Below the pieces are notes generated by a model that searched no databases, was not told the DNA's origin, and saw nothing but the letters and a program-made list of their open reading frames with translations. From the NCBI RefSeq assembly GCF_023074175.1, contig NZ_JADPKS010000069.1:154585-218584 (forward strand): a stretch of DNA of 64,000 bases. The letters are read 5' to 3'. The stretch comes from Bradyrhizobium sp. 139 (GTDB lineage Bacteria; Pseudomonadota; Alphaproteobacteria; Rhizobiales; Xanthobacteraceae). Positions 36,531 to 45,544 of this stretch are shown here, in pieces; the first letter of the stretch is position 1, and every line of letters begins with the position of its first letter. Both the position numbers and the translations under genes were made by a program.

Positions 36531-36689
36531 ATGACACAAGAAGCAGCAGCCGAGGCTCACGTCCCGACGCAGCGCGCAAGGTCCGACCTGGTCGGCACCA
36601 CGTTTCTTGCCACCATCGGCATCGTGATGCTGGCCTGGATCGCAGGCCTGGTCTGGGCCGCGATCGCGTTCTTCAACTGGCTGGTATGA
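36531..36689 (+). CDS. Small single-helix membrane protein, 52 residues
   Basis: ATG 36531 to TGA 36689. A hydrophilic start (MTQEAAAEAHVPTQRARSDL) is followed by one strongly hydrophobic segment (TTFLATIGIVMLAWIAGLVW) and ends FFNWLV. GAGAGG lies upstream. A strong bidirectional terminator follows 42 bases after the stop. No family is recognised; composition suggests an inner-membrane small protein with the N-terminus in the cytoplasm. Confidence 0.65.
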   Translation: MTQEAAAEAHVPTQRARSDLVGTTFLATIGIVMLAWIAGLVWAAIAFFNWLV

Positions 36690-36730
36690 CGCGCGAAGCG
36701 ACCACCAGATCTTCAACAAACAATGCTTTG

Positions 36731-36774
36731 CCCAAACAAAAAGAGGCGGGCCTGCGTCCGCCTCTTTGTTTGGG
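36731..36774. terminator. Bidirectional intrinsic terminator
   Basis: CCCAAACAAAAAGAGGCGG (36731-36749) pairs with CCGCCTCTTTGTTTGGG (36758-36774), with A/T runs on both sides of the core. It separates convergent genes at 36689 and 36790. Confidence 0.85.
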
Positions 36775-36789
36775 ATCTAACCTGGAGCC

Positions 36790-37581
36790 TCAGTAACACG
36801 CGCGAGGATCGGCCTGCACATACTGGCCGCTCGGATAGCGGTAGTAGCAGTTGCCCTGGGCCAGATAGTAGCCGGGGCGCGAGGCAGCCGTAGCGCCGGC
36901 GATTGCGCCGGTGGCGCCGCCGATCACCGCGCCTGCGGCCGCGCCCGAGGCGTTGCCCGAGATCAGTCCGCCCAGCACGCCGCCGACGATGGCGCCGCCA
37001 AGCGCGCTTGCGCCGGGATCAGCCGGCGGCGGAGGCGGCGGCGGTTCGTAGGCGACGGGAGGCGGCGCCGGGGCATAGGCCAGCGGCATGTCGTCGATAT
37101 AATCCTCGGAGACGTAGACCGGCGGACCGTCCATCCGCTGCGGATAATAGTACCAGACGCCGCCAACGTCCCACCACCAGCCGGAGCGGCCGTTGTGGAC
37201 CTCATGGCGCCAGCGCCCGCCATCCCAGGCAACATTGCCGCGATAGGCGTGCCCGCCCCAGTCGCGCGCCGGTGCGGGACCCCTGGCGTAATTGCGTCCA
37301 GGCGGCGGACCGCCGGCCCCGTGCGGGCCAGGACCGGCATGACCCGGGCCGCCGGCGTGAGGCTGGCCGCCGGGCTGCGGCGCGGGCCGGGCGGCCTGCT
37401 GCGGCGGGGGCCCCTTGCGCATGTTCTGATTGTTCTGGGGCGGCGCGCCGGCGCCTGTCCCTGCCGGCGGATGGCCGTCGTGCCTTGGCGGCCCAGAGTC
37501 CTGCGCCTGCGCCGAGAGCGCGAGCAATGACATGGCCGAAACCAAGGGAATGATGATCTTCATGCGGCTGGACGCACTCAT
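36790..37581 (-). CDS. Exported proline-rich protein with glycine-zipper domain
   Basis: 263 residues from ATG 37581 (preceded by AGGGGG); ATG 37563 is an alternative and would begin the signal peptide directly (MKIIIPLVSAMSLLALSAQAQ). A Pro/Gly/His-rich segment (about 25-105) leads to a WWWDVGGVWYYYP aromatic patch, a polyproline run, then a glycine-zipper pair (LGGAIVGGVLGGLISGNASG; AVIGGATGAIAGA) and a C-terminal cysteine pair. Glycine-zipper proteins of this type associate with the outer membrane. The role is unknown. Confidence 0.75.
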   Translation of the reverse strand: MSASSRMKIIIPLVSAMSLLALSAQAQDSGPPRHDGHPPAGTGAGAPPQNNQNMRKGPPPQQAARPAPQPGGQPHAGGPGHAGPGPHGAGGPPPGRNYARGPAPARDWGGHAYRGNVAWDGGRWRHEVHNGRSGWWWDVGGVWYYYPQRMDGPPVYVSEDYIDDMPLAYAPAPPPVAYEPPPPPPPADPGASALGGAIVGGVLGGLISGNASGAAAGAVIGGATGAIAGATAASRPGYYLAQGNCYYRYPSGQYVQADPRACY

Positions 37582-37754
37582 GCGTGCTTGACCCCCTGCT
37601 CTCTCGATTGCCGTGATGCCTGCGCGATAGACGATTCGCCTCGCGCCTGACTGATGCCGGTGACATAACTGACCTGCTTTGGTCGGCTAAGTCCCGTTAC
37701 AAACGATTAAGATCACGGCAATTTTCGGCCCGACGGGTCGCGGCCGGAGCCGTT

Positions 37755-37991
37755 CTAGCGCGGCGGCTCGATCACGTTGCAGTTGGTCCGTCCCGACATC
37801 AGGCAATCCTGCATCTTGCTGGCCGAGGTGAGATCGCGGGCGAGCCACCAGCCGACGCAGAGGATCACGATCGCGATGATCAATCCGGCAATCGCGCCAC
37901 GACGGTTGTCACCGGATTGAGGCTTTGCAGGAGATTTGGGCTTTTCGCCCGATTCGGGGTTGGACTCGGATTTCTGCTCGGGCTCGGACAT
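37755..37991 (-). CDS. Small membrane protein, 78 residues
   Basis: ATG 37991 starts a hydrophilic, Glu/Pro/Lys-rich tail of about 30 residues, then one membrane helix (AIAGLIIAIVILCVGWWLA) and a periplasmic tail with two cysteines (MQDCLMSGRTNCNVI) that could form a disulphide. The same QDCLMSGRxNC tail is typical of short Bradyrhizobium membrane proteins. Function unknown. A longer frame to 38027 has no ribosome site. Confidence 0.7.
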   Translation of the reverse strand: MSEPEQKSESNPESGEKPKSPAKPQSGDNRRGAIAGLIIAIVILCVGWWLARDLTSASKMQDCLMSGRTNCNVIEPPR

Positions 37992-38067
37992 GGCTGGCTG
38001 ACCACAGGGGTGAGCCGGCTTTATCACCGATGCGACGTCGCGTCACATCCCGTCCAATCCGTCACAT

Positions 38068-38295
38068 TCAGCCTCGGGTCGGCCGGATCGCATCCTTGCG
38101 CGAGGTTTCGACCGCGGGGGTTGCCCGCGGTGCGCAGGTCGTGAGCACGAACGCAGTCTGGGTGCATTCCCAATCCGCGCCGAGGACGGCACTTTCGATC
38201 GGCTGCGGACGGGCGAGCAGCAGCGCGGCGCCGGTCACGGCTACCGCCGCGACGGCGATTGCCAGCGCCTTCAGGCTCAGTCTTGAGATCGTCAT
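38068..38295 (-). CDS. Small membrane-anchored or exported protein, 75 residues
   Basis: MTISRLSLKALAIAVAAVAV begins an uncleaved anchor or signal sequence; the remainder (WECTQTAFVLTTCAPRAT) holds two cysteines about 11 apart. It lies 76 bases upstream of the previous small membrane gene on the same strand, and both expose a cysteine pair to the periplasm. No family recognised. Confidence 0.6.
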   Translation of the reverse strand: MTISRLSLKALAIAVAAVAVTGAALLLARPQPIESAVLGADWECTQTAFVLTTCAPRATPAVETSRKDAIRPTRG

Positions 38296-38563
38296 GCCCG
38301 TGCTCCGTCTCGTATCGGGCGGACGCTAGGCGCCGCTCCGCGTGCTCCCTTATGAGGGACATCACAATTCGGCAGTTTTTCCGGGCTACGAGAGATCGTC
38401 GGGGGTGGCGATTTTTCGTCTACCTGATCGGCTGCGATTATAGGTGGCTTCGCGACGCGCGCCGATGTACACGCTTCTGCGTCGCGTGGCGCCCGCTATG
38501 CCCAGCCGACGTACCAACAGCCAGTGATGTAGGACCGAAAGCGAGGATGACAAGGTTCGTTCG

Positions 38564-38911
38564 ATGAGTGGATTTAGGGAACCAGGCTTCTCCGACCGAC
38601 AAAAGGCGGCGCAGGAAGCACGTAAAAACCTTTTAAACAAATTCAAATCCCAGCCCGGGCCGGATGATCCCGCGGTTGTGGCCAAGCGTGCGGAACGCGA
38701 GGCCCTCGCCGCCAAGCGAGCCGAGGCAAAGGCTGCGCGCGAGGCGGAAAAGGCCGACCAGAAGCGTCTTGAAGAAGAGGCTGCGGCGCTCGAGGCCGCG
38801 CGGATCGCCCGCGAAGCCGAAGAAGCCGTCGCGAAAGCGGCTGAAGCCGAGGCCGAGCAAAAGGCCAAGCGAGACGCCCGCTACGCCGCCCGCAAGGCCA
38901 AGCGCAAGTAA
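38564..38911 (+). CDS. Highly charged helical protein, DUF6481-like
   Basis: 115 residues. After MSGFREPGFSDRQKAAQEAR the sequence is an almost uninterrupted Ala/Glu/Lys/Arg helix (RAEAKAAREAEKADQKRLEEEAA) ending in a basic tail ARKAKRK. This matches the DUF6481 group of alphaproteobacterial proteins. It is predicted to be one long coiled helix in the cytoplasm. A terminator follows at 38956. Function is not established. Confidence 0.75.
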   Translation: MSGFREPGFSDRQKAAQEARKNLLNKFKSQPGPDDPAVVAKRAEREALAAKRAEAKAAREAEKADQKRLEEEAAALEAARIAREAEEAVAKAAEAEAEQKAKRDARYAARKAKRK

Positions 38912-38955
38912 CGTTCGCAAGTCACGGTCAATTGAATTTGGACTGAAACATTACT

Positions 38956-38988
38956 CCGGGGCGGTCCACGTGACCGCCCCCGGACTTT
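38956..38988 (+). terminator. Intrinsic terminator
   Basis: CCGGGGCGGTC pairs with GACCGCCCCCGG (one bulge), followed by ACTTTTGG; 45 bases after the DUF6481-like gene. Confidence 0.75.
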
Positions 38989-39035
38989 TGGCGCGCGCAT
39001 CTGCCTCTCGCAAACGCTGCGAGGACGGCAGAAGA

Positions 39036-39284
39036 TCAGTTCTTCTTCATCATCCCGTTGTCCTTCTTCATCCCGTCCTTCTCCTTCGACATCGTATCCT
39101 TCTTCATGCTGTCGTCCTTGGACATGGTATCCTTCTTCATGCCGTCCTTGGACATCGTGTCCTTCTTCATCATGCCGTCATCCTTGCCCATCTTGTCCTG
39201 GGCAAAGGCGGCCGGCGAAAGCGTGAGGCCAAGCGACAGAGCGGCAGCCGAGACGCCGAGCACGATGCGGGTGCGAATGGTCAT
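39036..39284 (-). CDS. Exported pentapeptide MxKDx-repeat protein
   Basis: 82 residues: a signal peptide (cleavage after SPAAFA) followed by a repeat array from DKMGKDDGMMKKD to the C-terminus with period about five to seven (MKKDTMSKD units). This is the MxKDx repeat family of small periplasmic proteins. Lys/Asp/Met richness suggests metal or polyanion contact, but no role is proven. At DNA level the array is a set of near-identical repeats (GTCCTTCTTCAT), liable to copy-number change. Confidence 0.85.
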   Translation of the reverse strand: MTIRTRIVLGVSAAALSLGLTLSPAAFAQDKMGKDDGMMKKDTMSKDGMKKDTMSKDDSMKKDTMSKEKDGMKKDNGMMKKN

Positions 39285-39591
39285 GATTTGTATTCCCTTC
39301 GATATCTGTTTGGCAGCGATGGACGCCGCTATTCAATCTCGACGGATCGCCACGCGGCGTTGTTACGCGGTCGCAGATAAATTTCTGCGCGCTGGCTGCC
39401 TCCTTCGTTTGGCGTAGTCTCGCCTGGATCGAAAGTGTGCAGCGCAGCAAGGCCAGCACTTGCCCCGGCATTCGATCTCGAACTATCAGATGAGAGAACA
39501 TCGGGCGGAAGACCGGCTAGGATGGGCCTAGCGCCGGTCTCATGACCCGCCAAATCAACACCCAACAAGAACTGTCCAAGGGGATCAAACC

Positions 39592-40614
39592 ATGCTCACG
39601 CGCCGCCACCTGCTCGCGACCGCCGTCGCGGCACCCGCCATTCTCCGCTTCGGCACCGGCACCGCGCATGCCGCGACCACGCTGAAGATCTCGCATCAAT
39701 TCCCGGGCGGCACCATCGACAAGGGCGATTTCCGCGATCGGCTCTGCCGCATGTTCGCCGCCGAAGTCGCCAAGCGCAGCAATGGCGACATCGCCGCGGA
39801 AATCTATCCGAACTCCTCGCTGATCAAGACCAACGCGCAGTTCTCCGCGATGCGCAAAGGCGCGCTCGACATCAGCCTCTATCCGATGCCTTACGCCGGC
39901 GGCGAATTGCCGGAGACCAATATCGGCTTGATGCCGGGCCTCGTGACCACCTACGACCAGGGTATGCGCTGGAAGAAGGAGCCGGTCGGCAAGGCGCTGA
40001 CGGACTTTCTCGCCGACAAGGGCATCATCCTGCTCACCTGGGTGTGGCAGGCCGGCGGCGTCGCCAGCCGTTCCAAGCCGATCGTCGCGCCTGAAGATGC
40101 CAAGGGCCTGAAGGTGCGCGGCGGCTCGCGCGAGATGGACATGGTGCTCCAGACCGCGGGCGCCTCGGTGCTGTCGGTGCCCTCGAACGAAATCTATGCG
40201 GCGATGCAGACCGGCGCGTGTGATGCCGGCATCACCTCCTCGACCAGCCTGATCTCGTTCCGGCTCGAAGAGGTCGCGAAGTCGCTGACCTCGGGCGCAG
40301 GCGCCTCCTACTGGTTCATGCTCGAGCCGCTGATGATGTCGAAAGCGATCTTCGACAAGCTGCCGAAGAACCAGCAGGACGTCCTGCTCGCGGTCGGCAC
40401 CGAGCTCGAAGCCTTCGGCCGCAAGGGCGCGCAGGATGACGACGTCGAGGTCACCAAGGTCTATGAGAAGGCCGGCGCCAAGGTCTCGGCGCTCGATGCG
40501 GCCACCGTCGGCAAATGGCGCGACATCGCCCGCGACACCGCGTGGAAGGACTACGGCGCCAAGACCGCGACCTCGGCGAACCTGCTCAAGCTCGCCTCCG
40601 ACGTCGCCGCATGA
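39592..40614 (+). CDS. TRAP transporter substrate-binding protein (DctP family)
   Basis: 340 residues. N-terminus MLTRRHLLATAVAAPAILRFGTGTAHA has a twin-arginine pair and an AHA cleavage site, so Tat or Sec export. The DctP fold follows: LKISHQFPGGTIDKGD, the conserved arginine for substrate carboxylate in KGLKVRGGSREMD, and the specificity loop SVPSNEIYAAMQTGACDAG. It captures a carboxylate in the periplasm for the permeases encoded next. It overlaps dctQ by four bases. Substrate unknown; dicarboxylate, keto-acid or aromatic acid are all possible. Confidence 0.92.
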   Translation: MLTRRHLLATAVAAPAILRFGTGTAHAATTLKISHQFPGGTIDKGDFRDRLCRMFAAEVAKRSNGDIAAEIYPNSSLIKTNAQFSAMRKGALDISLYPMPYAGGELPETNIGLMPGLVTTYDQGMRWKKEPVGKALTDFLADKGIILLTWVWQAGGVASRSKPIVAPEDAKGLKVRGGSREMDMVLQTAGASVLSVPSNEIYAAMQTGACDAGITSSTSLISFRLEEVAKSLTSGAGASYWFMLEPLMMSKAIFDKLPKNQQDVLLAVGTELEAFGRKGAQDDDVEVTKVYEKAGAKVSALDAATVGKWRDIARDTAWKDYGAKTATSANLLKLASDVAA

Positions 40615-41165
40615 GCCACGGTCCGCTTCCGGATCGTGACGGCCAGTCAAACGCTGCCGCAAGGACCGGCCTTGCGGCGGCGATCGATCGCGGTCTCGCC
40701 GTCCTCAATAACATCATCGTCGTGTTCGCAGCGATCGCGCTGATCGCGGCCTGCGCGATCCTGAGCTACAGCGTGCTCAGCCGCGCGCTGTTCAAGGCCG
40801 CCAATTACTGGCAGGACGAGGCCGCCGTATTCCTCTTGGTCGGCGCCACCTTCATGACGGCGGCCTATGTGCAGCAGAACCGTGGCCATATCGGCATCGA
40901 GGCCTTTGTCGGCCTGCTGTCGCCGCTCGCGAACCGGATCAGGCTCTGGCTGGTCGATGCCGCGACGCTTTTGTTCTGCGCTTTCTTCACCTGGAAATCC
41001 TGGACGCTGGCCCATGAAGCCTATGTCGACGGCCAGGTCTCCAACTCGATGTGGTCGCCGCCGCTTGCCATTCCCTATTCGCTGATGGCGTTCGGGATGA
41101 GCCTGCTCTGCGTCCAGATCATCGTGCAGCTTGTGCTGCCTTTCGCAGGAGCCAAGCGGCCATGA
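40611..41165 (+). CDS. TRAP transporter small permease (DctQ family)
   Basis: 184 residues with four membrane helices (IIVVFAAIALIAACAILSY; AVFLLVGATFMTAAYVQ; LWLVDAATLLFCAFF; PYSLMAFGMSLLCVQI) and the DctQ hallmark VLSRALFK...NYWQDEAA. It pairs with the large permease. ATG 40611 overlaps the dctP stop (ATGA), and its own stop overlaps dctM in the same way, so all three are translationally coupled. Confidence 0.9.
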   Translation: MSHGPLPDRDGQSNAAARTGLAAAIDRGLAVLNNIIVVFAAIALIAACAILSYSVLSRALFKAANYWQDEAAVFLLVGATFMTAAYVQQNRGHIGIEAFVGLLSPLANRIRLWLVDAATLLFCAFFTWKSWTLAHEAYVDGQVSNSMWSPPLAIPYSLMAFGMSLLCVQIIVQLVLPFAGAKRP

Positions 41166-42520
41166 GCGTTTTCGGTATCGGGCTCGCCTACGGAATCGCG
41201 ACGCTGATCATCATGTTTTCAGGCATGCCGATCGCGTTCGCGCTTGGCGCGGTCGCGGTCGTGTTCATGGGCATCTACATGCCCGCCGCTTCGCTGGATA
41301 CGGTGACGCAGAACGTCTACGAGGAGATGGCCTCGATCACGCTGCTGTCGATCCCGCTCTTCATCCTCAAGGGCGCGGCGATCGGCAAATCGCGCGCCGG
41401 CCAGGATCTCTATTCGGCGCTGCATGCTTGGCTGCATCGCGTGCCCGGCGGCCTCGGCGTCGCCAACGTGTTCGCCTGCGCGCTGTTCGCGGCGATGGCG
41501 GGCTCCTCGCCCGCGACCTGCTCGGCGATCGGATCGGCCGGCATCCCCGAGATGCGCAAGCGCGGCTATTCCGGCGGTTTTGCCGCCGGCATCATCGGCG
41601 CCGGCGGCACGCTCGGCATTCTGCTGCCGCCCTCGATCACCATGATCCTGTTTGCGGTTGCCGCCGAAAAATCGCTCGGCCGGCTCTTCCTCGCCGGCAT
41701 CGGCCCCGGTCTGTTGCTGGTCTCGCTGTTCGGCGCCTATGCCGTGATCCGGTTCCGTCAGGAATATGCCGCGGCCGAGGCGATCTACAAGAACGGCGGG
41801 CCTGAGGCTGCGATCCTCGCCCGCGACGAATACACGCTCGCCGAACGCTTCAGCGTGCTGCCGCGCGTGATCCCGTTCGTGCTGCTGCTGACCGGCGTCA
41901 TGATCGCGCTCTATGGCGGCTACGCCACGCCGTCGGAGACCGCCGGCCTCGGCGGCCTTCTGGCACTGGCGCTGATCGCGGCGATCTACAGCGTGTGGCG
42001 CCCGAGCGATCTCGCGCCCATCATGAAATCGACGATCCGGGAATCGACCATGCTGATGATGATCATCGGCATGTCGCTGCTCTATTCCTACGTGATGAGC
42101 TATCTGCACATCTCGCAATCCGCAGCCGAATCCGTCGTCGCGATGCATCTGCCGCGCTGGGGCTTGTTGTTCGCGATCCTCGTCATGGTGGTCGTGCTCG
42201 GCTTCTTCCTGCCGCCGGTCTCGATCATTCTGATGACCGCCCCGATCATCCTGCCGCCGCTCCGCGCCGCCAATTTCGACATCATCTGGTTCGGCGTGGT
42301 CATGACCATCGTGATGGAGATGGGGCTGATCCATCCACCGGTTGGCCTCAACATCTTCGTCATCCGCAACGTCGCGCCTGATATCCCCTTGCGCGAGGTG
42401 ATCTGGGGCACCCTGCCCTTCGTGCTCTTGATGATGGCCGCAGTGCTGCTGCTCTGCTTCGTGCCGGGGATCTCGACTGCGTTGCCGGACCTGGTGATGG
42501 GGCCGGACGGGAGCAGGTGA
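41162..42520 (+). CDS. TRAP transporter large permease (DctM family)
   Basis: 452 residues, about 12 membrane helices. DctM motifs include FSGMPIAFALGAVAVV, the first clamshell loop AMAGSSPATCSAIGSAGIPEM, LGILLPPSITMILF and GGYATPSETAGLG. It is the sodium-coupled channel of the TRAP system. It ends 97 bases before the mvaB stop on the other strand; a palindromic repeat fills that space. The neighbouring leucine-catabolic operon makes a branched-chain keto-acid or acetoacetate-type substrate an attractive guess. Confidence 0.93.
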   Translation: MSVFGIGLAYGIATLIIMFSGMPIAFALGAVAVVFMGIYMPAASLDTVTQNVYEEMASITLLSIPLFILKGAAIGKSRAGQDLYSALHAWLHRVPGGLGVANVFACALFAAMAGSSPATCSAIGSAGIPEMRKRGYSGGFAAGIIGAGGTLGILLPPSITMILFAVAAEKSLGRLFLAGIGPGLLLVSLFGAYAVIRFRQEYAAAEAIYKNGGPEAAILARDEYTLAERFSVLPRVIPFVLLLTGVMIALYGGYATPSETAGLGGLLALALIAAIYSVWRPSDLAPIMKSTIRESTMLMMIIGMSLLYSYVMSYLHISQSAAESVVAMHLPRWGLLFAILVMVVVLGFFLPPVSIILMTAPIILPPLRAANFDIIWFGVVMTIVMEMGLIHPPVGLNIFVIRNVAPDIPLREVIWGTLPFVLLMMAAVLLLCFVPGISTALPDLVMGPDGSR

Positions 42521-42532
42521 TGCTCTCTCCAC

Positions 42533-42613
42533 CGTCGTTGCGAGCGCAGCGAAGCAATCCAGACTCTTTCCGCGGAAGGATTCTGGATTGCTTCGCTTCG
42601 CTCGCAATGACGA
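42533..42613. repeat. Palindromic intergenic repeat
   Basis: CGTTGCGAGCGCAGCGAAGCAATCC and its mirrored arm GGATTGCTTCGCTTCGCTCGCAATGACG flank a short core. This is a very common repeat type in Bradyrhizobium intergenic regions; here it sits between convergent dctM and mvaB. Confidence 0.8.
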
Positions 42614-42617
42614 GGAG

Positions 42618-43529
42618 CTAGGAAACGGCGCGCTTCTTCTTGGCGTTGAGCGCGGACGCCACGCGGCTCGCGGGCGGCTTGCCCAGCACGACGCTCATCT
42701 CGTTCGTAGCCGCGAGCAGCTTGTCCATGTCGACGCCAGTCCCGACGCCCATGCCTTCGAGCATGTAGACGACATCCTCGGTCGCGACATTGCCCGTCGC
42801 GCCCGGCGCGTAGGGGCAGCCGCCGAGGCCGCCGGCGGCGGCATCGACGACGCGGACGCCCTCCTCCAGGCCGGCATAGAGATTGGCAAGCGCCTGTCCA
42901 TAGGTGTCGTGGAAATGCATCGCGAGCTTGGCGGTCGGGATGTTGGCGCTGACAGCGCGCAGCATCTCCTTCGCCTTGGTCGGTGTGCCGACCCCGATGG
43001 TGTCGCCGAGCGAGATCTCGTAGCAGCCAAGATCCCACAGCGTGCTGGCGAGATCCGCCACCGCCTTCGGCTTGATCTCGCCGTCGAAGGGGCAGCCCAG
43101 CACGCAGGAGATATAGCCGCGCACCCTTACGCCATCTGCCTTGGCACGCGCCAGCACCGGCTTGAACCGCTCGATGGATTCGGCGACCGTGCAGTTGATG
43201 TTGGCCCGCGAAAAGCCTTCGGAGGCCGCGGCGAACACGGACACCACATTCGCACCGGCAGCGCGCGCGGCATCATAGCCCTTCTCGTTCGGCACCAGCA
43301 CGTGAAATTCGGCGCCCTTCACATGGCTTACGCCGCGCAGCACGGCATCGGAGCTTGCCATCTGCGGGATCGCCTTGGGCGAGACGAAGGCGCCGACCTC
43401 GACCGTGGTCAGACCGGCCGCAACCAGCGCCTCAATGAAGGCAATGCGGGCCTCGACACTGACGGGCGTCTTCTCGTTCTGGAGGCCGTCGCGCGGCCCC
43501 ATTTCGATGATGCGAACCTGCTCGCTCAT
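42618..43529 (-). CDS. mvaB: Hydroxymethylglutaryl-CoA lyase
   Basis: 303 residues, TIM-barrel HMGL-like enzyme splitting HMG-CoA into acetyl-CoA and acetoacetate, the last step of leucine degradation. Barrel start EMGPRDGLQNE with the catalytic Arg-Asp pair, metal-binding HFHDTYGQALAN, and the family signature loop with the reactive cysteine GGLGGCPYAPGATGN near residue 235. It follows mccA by seven bases. MvaB fits over homocitrate-synthase-like relatives because of that cysteine loop and the operon. Confidence 0.95.
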   Translation of the reverse strand: MSEQVRIIEMGPRDGLQNEKTPVSVEARIAFIEALVAAGLTTVEVGAFVSPKAIPQMASSDAVLRGVSHVKGAEFHVLVPNEKGYDAARAAGANVVSVFAAASEGFSRANINCTVAESIERFKPVLARAKADGVRVRGYISCVLGCPFDGEIKPKAVADLASTLWDLGCYEISLGDTIGVGTPTKAKEMLRAVSANIPTAKLAMHFHDTYGQALANLYAGLEEGVRVVDAAAGGLGGCPYAPGATGNVATEDVVYMLEGMGVGTGVDMDKLLAATNEMSVVLGKPPASRVASALNAKKKRAVS

Positions 43530-43536
43530 GCCGCTC

Positions 43537-45540
43537 TCACTCGCCTGACAGTTCGACCACGGCCAGCTCGACGCCTTCCTGGACGATGTCGCCGACCTTG
43601 CATTTGATGGATTTCAGCACGCCGGCATAGGGCGCGCGCAGCGTCTGCTCCATCTTCATCACTTCTAGAGTGAGGATCGGCGCGCCCTTTTCGAGCTTGG
43701 CGCCCTCCTCGGCCAGCACGGCGACAACCGTGCCCGGCAGCGGTGCTGCGATCTTGTCCGCGCCGAGCTGCTCCTCGGTCTCGCCGCCGAACGGATCGAC
43801 CCAGTGCAGGTCGAAGCGCCCGTTGCGCGTGCGCAAATACAGCTCATGACCGTCGATCACAGCCACAACGGCCGATTTGACGCCGTCGAGCGTCAGATCG
43901 AAGCCGCCGTCACGCGGAGCAATCGCGAAAGCCAGCTCGCGCTCGCCGATGACCAGCGTCGACGGCCCGCTGCCGTAGTTCAGCGTGATCGTCTGCTCGG
44001 AGCCGTGTCCAACGCGGAAGGCAAAACCACGCTGGCGGCGGCCGACCGGCATCCAGCCAAAGGTCTGCCAGGGCGACTTCACGTCCGTTTGCGCAGCCTG
44101 TCGCTCATCATTGACGATCGCGGCCACCGCGGCGCACAGCTCGAGCTCGCCGGGCGCTGATGCGGCCGGCGTCAGGGCCGCCAGCTCGCGCTCGATGAAG
44201 CCGGTGTCGATCGCGTTCGCCCGTACCTTCGGATGCGTCATCAGCGCCGACAGGAACGGGATATTGGTGACGATCCCGCGGACGTCGGAGTCTTCCAGGC
44301 CACGGTTCAGCCGCTCGATCGCGACATCCCGCGTCGGCGCCCATGCGATCATCTTGGCGAGCATCGCATCGTAATAGGGCGAGACGCTATCGCCTTCGCG
44401 ATAACCGGAATCGATCCGCAGGCCTCCGCTTTCCGTCGGCAATCGCCAGGTCGAGATCTTTCCGACCGATGGCATGAAATTCTTGGTCGGGTTTTCGGCG
44501 TAGACCCGCGCCTCGATGGCGTGGCCGTTGAGCCGGATCTCGTCCTGCTTGAGCGGCAGCGCCTCGCCGAAAGCGACGCGCAGCTGCCACTCGACGAGGT
44601 CGATGCCGGTGATCAGCTCGGTCACGGGATGCTCGACTTGCAGACGGGTGTTCATCTCAATGAAGAACACGTCCTTGCCGTCGGATACGAACTCGATCGT
44701 GCCGGCACCGACATAATTCACGGCACCGGCCGCCTTGCGGGCGGCGGCACAGACCGTCTCGCGCTGCGCGGCGTTGAGCGTCGGCGACGGCGCTTCCTCG
44801 ATCACCTTCTGGTGGCGGCGCTGCAGCGTGCATTCGCGCTCGAACAGCGACAAGAGATTGCCATGGCTGTCGCCGATCACCTGCACCTCGATATGGCGGG
44901 GATTGTCGACATATTTTTCGATCAGCATGCGATCGTCGCCGAACGCGGCTTTTGCCTCCCGCTTGGCGCTGACGATCGCGGGCCCAAGTTCGTCCGCAGA
45001 TCGGACGACGCGCATGCCGCGGCCACCGCCGCCGGCAGAAGCCTTCACCAGCACGGGAAAGCCGACCTTGTCGGCCGCTCTCGCCAGCGTCGCCTCGTCC
45101 TGGGCCTCGCCGTGATAGCCGGGCACCAGCGGCACGCCGGCCTTCTCCATCAGCGCCTTGGAGCCGGATTTCGAGCCCATCGCCGTCATCATCCCGGCGG
45201 TCGGGCCGACGAAGACCAGACCCGCATCGAGGCAGGCCTGCGCAAACTCGGCATTCTCCGACAGGAAGCCGTAGCCGGGATGCACCGCTTCCGCGCCGGT
45301 CTTTCGCGCGGCTTCGAGCAGCCGCTCGACATTGAGATAGCTGTCGCGCGCTCGTGCGGGCCCGAGCAGCACGGCTTCATCCGCGAGCGCGACATGCATC
45401 GCGTCGAGGTCGGCCTCGGAATAGACCGCGACCGTGCGCAGGCCCATGGCGCGGGCGGTGCGGATCACGCGGCAGGCGATCTCGCCGCGGTTGGCTATCA
45501 GGAGGGTGCGAAAACGCCGGTAGAGTTTTGAGCGGTCCAT
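43537..45540 (-). CDS. mccA: 3-Methylcrotonyl-CoA carboxylase, biotin-containing alpha subunit
   Basis: 667 residues: biotin carboxylase (LIANRGEIACRVIRTAR; ATP-grasp glycine loop KASAGGGGRGM; catalytic EMNTRLQVEHPVTE), a middle BT domain, and a C-terminal biotinyl domain with biotin lysine K629 in EVMKMEQ. It carboxylates 3-methylcrotonyl-CoA together with the beta subunit, in leucine catabolism. ATG 45540 follows the mccB stop by four bases; the open frame to 45609 overlaps mccB. The related GCD or PCC alpha subunits are excluded mostly by neighbours (ivd, mccB, mvaB). Confidence 0.94.
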   Translation of the reverse strand: MDRSKLYRRFRTLLIANRGEIACRVIRTARAMGLRTVAVYSEADLDAMHVALADEAVLLGPARARDSYLNVERLLEAARKTGAEAVHPGYGFLSENAEFAQACLDAGLVFVGPTAGMMTAMGSKSGSKALMEKAGVPLVPGYHGEAQDEATLARAADKVGFPVLVKASAGGGGRGMRVVRSADELGPAIVSAKREAKAAFGDDRMLIEKYVDNPRHIEVQVIGDSHGNLLSLFERECTLQRRHQKVIEEAPSPTLNAAQRETVCAAARKAAGAVNYVGAGTIEFVSDGKDVFFIEMNTRLQVEHPVTELITGIDLVEWQLRVAFGEALPLKQDEIRLNGHAIEARVYAENPTKNFMPSVGKISTWRLPTESGGLRIDSGYREGDSVSPYYDAMLAKMIAWAPTRDVAIERLNRGLEDSDVRGIVTNIPFLSALMTHPKVRANAIDTGFIERELAALTPAASAPGELELCAAVAAIVNDERQAAQTDVKSPWQTFGWMPVGRRQRGFAFRVGHGSEQTITLNYGSGPSTLVIGERELAFAIAPRDGGFDLTLDGVKSAVVAVIDGHELYLRTRNGRFDLHWVDPFGGETEEQLGADKIAAPLPGTVVAVLAEEGAKLEKGAPILTLEVMKMEQTLRAPYAGVLKSIKCKVGDIVQEGVELAVVELSGE

Positions 45541-45544
45541 CGCA

